Part shown: positions 58,716 through 64,000 of the stretch, piece after piece
How the letters are laid out: each line of letters starts with the position of its first letter
How positions within the stretch are numbered: the first letter of the stretch is position 1
Origin: Pithys albifrons albifrons
Taxonomy: Eukaryota; Chordata; Aves; Passeriformes; Thamnophilidae
NCBI RefSeq assembly: GCF_047495875.1
Contig: NC_092497.1
Span: 5,775,437 to 5,839,436, forward strand
DNA: 64,000 nucleotides
Direction: 5' to 3'
The notes under the pieces: model-generated
Seen by the model: the letters and a program-made list of their open reading frames with translations, nothing else
Told to the model about the DNA's origin: nothing
Databases searched by the model: none
Made by a program: the position numbers and the translations under genes

Positions 58716-58999
58716 ATCCAGTACCTAAAGGGGGGCCATAAGAAAGATTGGTACAAACTTTTTAGCAGGTCCTGTGGTAGGAAAAGGGGTAATGTTTTTT
58801 CACCATGTGAGTGGTGAAACACTGGAACGGGTTACCCAAAGAGGTGGTGGATGCCTCATCCCTGAAAACATTCAGGGTCAGGTTGGATGGGACTTTGAGA
58901 AACCTGATCCGGTGGAAGGCATTCCTGTTCATGGAAGAGGGTTTGGATTAGATGATTTTAAATGTCCCCTTCAACCCAAACCATTCTATGAGTCTATGA
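58716..58999 (+). mobile_element. CR1 LINE 3' end, sense
   Basis: 'gtacctaaaggggggccata', 'tggaacgggttacccaaag', 'aggtggtggatgcctcatcc', 'cttcaacccaaaccattc' and 'tatgagtctatgat' are the sense CR1 3' end. Confidence 0.88.
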
Positions 59000-59225
59000 T
59001 CATAGAAAGTCTGGTTAAAAGATATCTGGACATCATCTCTTTTAATCTTCTGCTTCAAACCTATATAATGTGAAGTCAGACACAGTTTTTTTCTAGGGAA
59101 GTGATGAAAGCATCCAGAAATGGAGATCTCATAACCTCCCTGTGCAACCTATTTCAGAGTGTCACTACCCTCCCTATGGAAAGAGCTTTTCCCAGCACCC
59201 CACCTGAGCCTTCCAAAGTGCAATA
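59000..59225 (-). mobile_element. Older CR1 fragment, minus orientation
   Basis: It starts 'catagaaagtctggttaaa', directly abutting the tail of the previous CR1. It includes antisense CR1-like 'cctgtgcaacctatttcag', 'gtcactaccctccctatgg' and 'aaagagcttttccc'. More diverged than its neighbour; right boundary approximate. Confidence 0.6.
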
Positions 59226-61759
59226 TTTCCTCACCATCCTTCCCCATATTGCCTGTTGAGAAATATTGACTCTTTAACCTTTGAAATTATCCATAAAGTG
59301 TTTAAGTGCAAAAATTTAGGAGTACAGGATTAAAGTGTGTAAAAGTACACCAGGAGGATGAGAGTTTACAGACAGAACAATTATTAAAAAAGATTATTTC
59401 CTTTATTTCCTGTATGCATGTACTATCAAGATGAGTACATGTGTGTATGTATAATGTAAATGTGTCTACACATAATGCTGTAGTCTGGAGGTACAGCAGA
59501 AATTGAACAGTCTAATTTCTGCTCTGCCACTAGCTGATGAGTCACCTTGATCAAGTCACTTCTCTGCATAACAAGGGTACTGAGGGAAACTTTCTAAATA
59601 AGCAGTTTTGAGACATAGTAATGAGAAGAGCAAGGAAGAATAAGGTGCTGTATTCCCTGTTGTTATTACATACTGTTATGTGCAATACATAATGCACACA
59701 AAAATGACAAACTTCTGAGAAATATATCACCAGAGGTCAATAAATTCCTCTCTCTTTTTTTTTTTTTTTAATTTATTTTTTTCCTAATTCTCAGGCGACC
59801 ACTTTTTATTGAGCAGGTATCATGGACTTCCTTCACTCACCTCTTTCTCTCTGTCTGGGAAACTCTCTGAGGCTTTGTTTTCTATGCTCTACAGCAAAGG
59901 CAATTCAATTAGGACTTCAAGACAGCCTGAAACTGAGGTCTCTAAAGTGCACTGGAGACAATCTTCTAAGATGGCCAGTCCTGAAGAAATGAATGTCTTT
60001 CTTATTAATTTGGGAACACAATGGTTCTTCATGACCCTTTGGACCCTGTTTTTTATTGATCAAAGTATGTAGGCATTTTTCCTTGGACAGACTTGAACAG
60101 GAACATGTTTCGTAAGGCTGGGTTATTTTTATTGGAAAAGTGATGTAAACTGTAAAATCATAATCAAAATTGTAATGCACATACAAAAATTTAAAGTTTT
60201 CACATTTAATATAAAATATAAACTATATGTGTTTGTTCTGTAGTCTCTGTTTAAAAATGAAATTAAACATATTTTTCAAAGTGATTTTCCTTTTTTTTTT
60301 AAATTTCAAAGAGATACAGTCTTAGACACAGTATCTCTAATGAGTTTTTAGAGATTTCTGAAATAATTCATTGCCATGCCAGTAGAACTTTGATATCAAA
60401 TTTTAGAGAGTTTAGGTGACATTAACACTAAATGAGGTTTCATATCACATTTTGTTATAGAATAAGTACTGTATGGTTTCAACATCAGCCATACGTTATT
60501 TTTCACTAATTCAGATTTTCTTCTGTTGTTGTTATTTCCTTGGTGTCTACCTTTGAGATTTTATTTTATATATTAGTGAAATTTCAGGTAACATTTCTAT
60601 GACCAAGGTAAAAGAAAGTTAGGCTGCTCTTGACTATTTTAAAAAACAATCACAAAACAATACAAATTTAAAATGTTTATATTTGGGAAGACCAGGACCC
60701 TACATGTTTTATAGCACAATACTAATTTTATTAGTATAGCTATGATTGTGTCAAGGTTCTTCTCTTCATATTCCTCCAAAGGCGATTGATGCATAGGCCT
60801 TTCATTTCCCACATGATCAATACACACTGAGAGCAATTGTTAGCAATTATTTTCTGAAGATTTTGTCTGTCCTCTACATACTCTGCCCCTCACTATTCCC
60901 CCATTCCAACAGTCTGCTGCATCACATTCCAGAAGATTTTCATAGTAGGTCTGTAAATATTAAACAGGGGTTGCTATGCAATTGTTCTCCTTGGTCTTCT
61001 GTAACATTTGTGGTAGGACTAAAAGCAAGGAAATTATCTGACAAATGTTTGGGGAAAAGGAGAAACATCTTTGTGTAATAAGTATGTGTCATATAGGACC
61101 TTTATAAACCAGTAAAAGAATAGCCAATTAATAAATCAATTAATCAGCTTATTTTGGTTTTGATGTTGCTCCAAATTTTTGCACATGTACATTTTCACTT
61201 GTAAGCTGAGGTAAATGTTTATAATGGGCCAAGAGAAACCTATACCTGAGATAATATAGACTTATCAATTTTCTTTTCAAAACATAGAAATGAGACTAGA
61301 GGGAGGAAACATATTTTCTGTTAATAATCCCATGTTACTTTGAAATATTTGGAAGTAAAACCCTGAAGCTGAGGTTGAGATGTCCTCTGCCAGATCATCC
61401 CTTTATTATACATGTAAGTTGTTCAAAAGTTTCAGAAAATAAAGACTATGTGAAATGCAGACATTTTGTACTTAAGCGTCTAGAAATGTTTCAGATGAAT
61501 TGCAGTGGTCTGGAACTAGGTGCAAATATCAACACAAAATTAGATTTAGCCTGAGCAAATATCTGCCTAAGCTTAGTCTTACAACTTATTCCACCTGGTT
61601 TTGCACATGACACTTAGAAAAATAAGACCTTTCTCTTTAGTTTTACATTTTTCAATTATTTAATTTGAAGACTGATCAGTTTGCCAGCTTTCAGATGACT
61701 GTGACTTTTCATAAATTTGAAAAGAGTTAAACAAAGCCCTAGGCAGGTGCTGCTGCTTT

Positions 61760-61775
61760 CCCCCCCCCCCCCCCC
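61760..61775. repeat. Poly-C run (16 C) with further C-rich sequence
   Basis: A run of 16 C followed by 'acccccgccccctc', a potential G-quadruplex former on the opposite strand. Prone to sequencing and assembly length errors. Confidence 0.9.
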
Positions 61776-62339
61776 ACCCCCGCCCCCTCATAGTTTGGTT
61801 AGTGTTTGTGTCTATAATGTAGTGATGGGAGGAGTTATTATAAATCTTCTCCTACCCTTCTTTTCATGTTGATTCACAATTTATGTTCATTTGCCTCTAA
61901 TGAGATGATTAGAGAGAATTCAGACCAGATTTAATCTGCAGTTCAACTGTGAAGTTATTTTTTCGCCTCAAATGAGGTTGTAAAACCAACATCAAGCTTA
62001 AACTGCTATGTCTGATTTATCGATTTATTTATTTATTTTTAAATTTTAACCTCAATATTTCACAACTGCAAAACAAGTCATCTATTTCAGCTTGGCAAAT
62101 ACTGACATCAGGATTGCAGCTACTTGTAAACTAAAGTTGAACTAGAACTGTGTGAACATACTATTCAGAGTTCAGATATGATTTGAATTTCCTGGAGACT
62201 CTCAATGTTATTTACTGAGATTACATGAACTTCTCAGATTTGGTAATAGAATAGATTTTTTCATGCTAGATGTAAATTAATTATTATAATCCTGCCAAGA
62301 TCATTAGAGGCCTTGGTCCTTTTTGTTTGGGATTTTTTG

Positions 62340-62396
62340 GGTTTTTTTTTTTGTTTGTTTGTTTGTTGTTTGTTTGTTTGTTTGTTTTTTTTTTTG
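62340..62396. repeat. TTTG microsatellite
   Basis: Repeated TTTG units with one TTG interruption, ending in a T-run. It gives an artefactual low-complexity open frame. Confidence 0.9.
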
Positions 62397-64000
62397 CTGG
62401 TAAAACTTTGCTAGTATTACTTCCCTTTTTGTGGATGCAGAGCATCTCAAATTTCAGACATTCCTATCTCTTGGTTTGTCAAATGTGGGTTAGTCACATG
62501 CTTAGGTCAAACAATCTCATGTAAGTGTCCCACTGCTAAAGTTTATTTCTTTCTTCTCTGTTTTCTCCCTCCTAATCAAAGTGTTCATGCCAGATCAGCA
62601 CAGCTAGGTCACACCAGCTCTTCCTGTCTCTGAAGTTTCACTTAGGAACAGAGCAGATTTGACATCACTTTACCAGTGATATCAAATGGTGAAGGTCGCT
62701 GCCTTTAGGATTAGATTTTCATTCATGACTTGCTAATGAGATATTCAGGAACCTCTGCAATAGTAGTAGTACACACACACAAGTTTCTATTAAATCTGTT
62801 TGAGCTTCAGGGAATCATGAGCATTCTATGCTTTATGCACACAGGTTATTACAGTCAAAAGTCCACAAAAAGAGTGTGTTTACCCAAACCAGTATCCTTT
62901 CAAAGCAAGAGACACATTTTAGCATCATTCTGAAGTCAGGCTTGCATTCACAGCATGACACACTAATAGCTTTAAAAGCACAATGACTATATTGTCCAGG
63001 TGACTCATAAAGCTTGGCCATCAAACCACAATCCCTCGAGTTCATGCCAGTGCTCCATAGTATAAAATTCTAGTCTATGAATCCTAGCCAGAACAAGTGA
63101 TTGCAAGGTCATAGCCTTAGAAATCAAGGTTTTCCCAAGCCAATGTCTAATCAAATAACCCAAAGAACTATATTAAATGCTGTCCTTTTTTGCAGAATTT
63201 TTATCTTATTACATTTAGAAGAATACAGAACTTGTATACTGTACTATTTGCTTATCTATAGCTTACCCAGTGAAATATTATTAGTTTTCATATCTATAAC
63301 TTTGATTGTTTTATCTTTGACAAACTCTGAAATAGTACACTAGTGACATTTTTAAAAATTAGCCTTCTGCGTTTAAAGACCACTCATCATTTTTATCTAT
63401 CATTGTTCTGGAAATGTCACATTGATTTTATCCTCTTTGCAATAAATGGCAACATCCAAAAAACCCCCAAATAATAGTCTGACAATTCAAAATCAGCTGC
63501 CACTCTTGGATAGCACAAAAATAAATAAAAGAACAATTTTCTTGAAGGACAAGAGAGAGAAAAAAAAAAGTGTAAGAATGAGACAGAGAAAGAAAGCTTT
63601 ATCTCTTTCTGGCAGTACTGAAAACAACTAAAATAGCAGAAATCATAACTAGTTTTTTCCTTTTCCATCGGTGTTATATAAATACTAATTGTGTTGCTGA
63701 TCAATGAAAAGGCTTACAAAAATGTCTTAAGAATATTAGTTAAAAATCCTTCCGTGAATGAAATACTACATCGAAAAACAAAATGGGAAGAAACATAAAA
63801 GATGCAGACTCCATATTCTCTTCCCTCAATCCCAGCAATGTGATCAGGCAACAGAGACCCTAAAGTGAAAATCGGTTCTTGCCAAATTGTGCAGGGATTT
63901 TGCCAAAGACCTCACCATCTCCAGCAGTTCACTCACAGTGACAGAAAGAGTGTGCTATACCCTTGGTGAAGACAGGGCTGGACGAAGCAGCTATCCAGAA

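Larger units (their letters stand above)
59226..64000. other. No gene recognised
   Basis: AT-rich sequence. Simple repeats include a T-run at 59755-59775, a 16-C run at 61760-61775 and a TTTG microsatellite at 62340-62396. Small open frames on both strands lack any support. Confidence 0.45.

Noticed and set aside
1..64000. CRISPR arrays, bacterial operons, rRNA genes
   Set aside because: No spaced direct repeats, ribosome-binding-site-led gene clusters or rRNA-like sequence; the content is that of a bird nuclear genome.

Overview
The window looks like bird nuclear DNA: AT-rich and without operons. CR1 LINE fragments carry the typical ATTCTATGATTCTATG-like 3' end, and several solo LTRs resemble ERVL-type LTRs known from neoavian genomes. 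I recognise no host gene. Almost everything nameable is a retrotransposon, most of it decayed. The rest appears to be intergenic or intronic sequence. The only hint of a host gene is a minus-strand candidate exon near 58.4-58.6 kb with good splice sites, possibly followed by a terminal exon near 55.1 kb. Neither product is recognised.

The most informative content is an RTE-clade LINE, with an APE-type endonuclease, a reverse transcriptase and a C-terminal C2HC finger. It is probably AviRTE, the family reported as horizontally transferred between tropical bird lineages and filarial nematodes. That identification is from memory and was not checked by a search. There are two full-length copies: 17318-21305 (+), and 24485-28718 (-), which is itself interrupted. 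There is also a 5'-truncated copy at 7891-9324 (-) and a 233-bp truncated copy nested inside the second full-length copy. Both full-length copies start with CTTCTCC, fold into a 36-nt terminal hairpin, are flanked by target-site duplications (TSDs), and are 3988 bp long once the nested insertion is removed. A SINE-like element at 16265-16641 (-) joins a tRNA-Gln-like head to a piece of the RTE 5' region and to the RTE 3' end.

Layout: 0.4-2.6 kb holds a CR1 end and an old LTR split by a younger 1.3-kb LTR. 7.9-9.3 kb holds RTE copy 1. 10.4-14.3 kb holds a CR1, two probable LTR-like repeats and a solo ERVL-type LTR. 16.3-16.9 kb holds the SINE and CR1 ends. 17.3-21.3 kb holds RTE copy 2. 23.4-29.1 kb is a three-level nest, LTR > full-length RTE > truncated RTE, with duplications at each level. 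31.8-32.9 kb is a solo LTR. 41.6-45.2 kb holds a CR1 split by a solo LTR, then a complete but non-coding provirus with two LTRs and a GATGG duplication. 51.4-52.3 kb, 56.6-57.3 kb, 55.9-56.4 kb and 58.7-59.2 kb hold further LTRs and CR1s. The remaining stretches show only simple repeats.

The nests give a relative order. The LTR family at 23.4-29.1 kb was in place before RTE copy 3, and copy 3 was in place before the inner RTE fragment. All RTE reading frames here are broken, so these copies are fossils.
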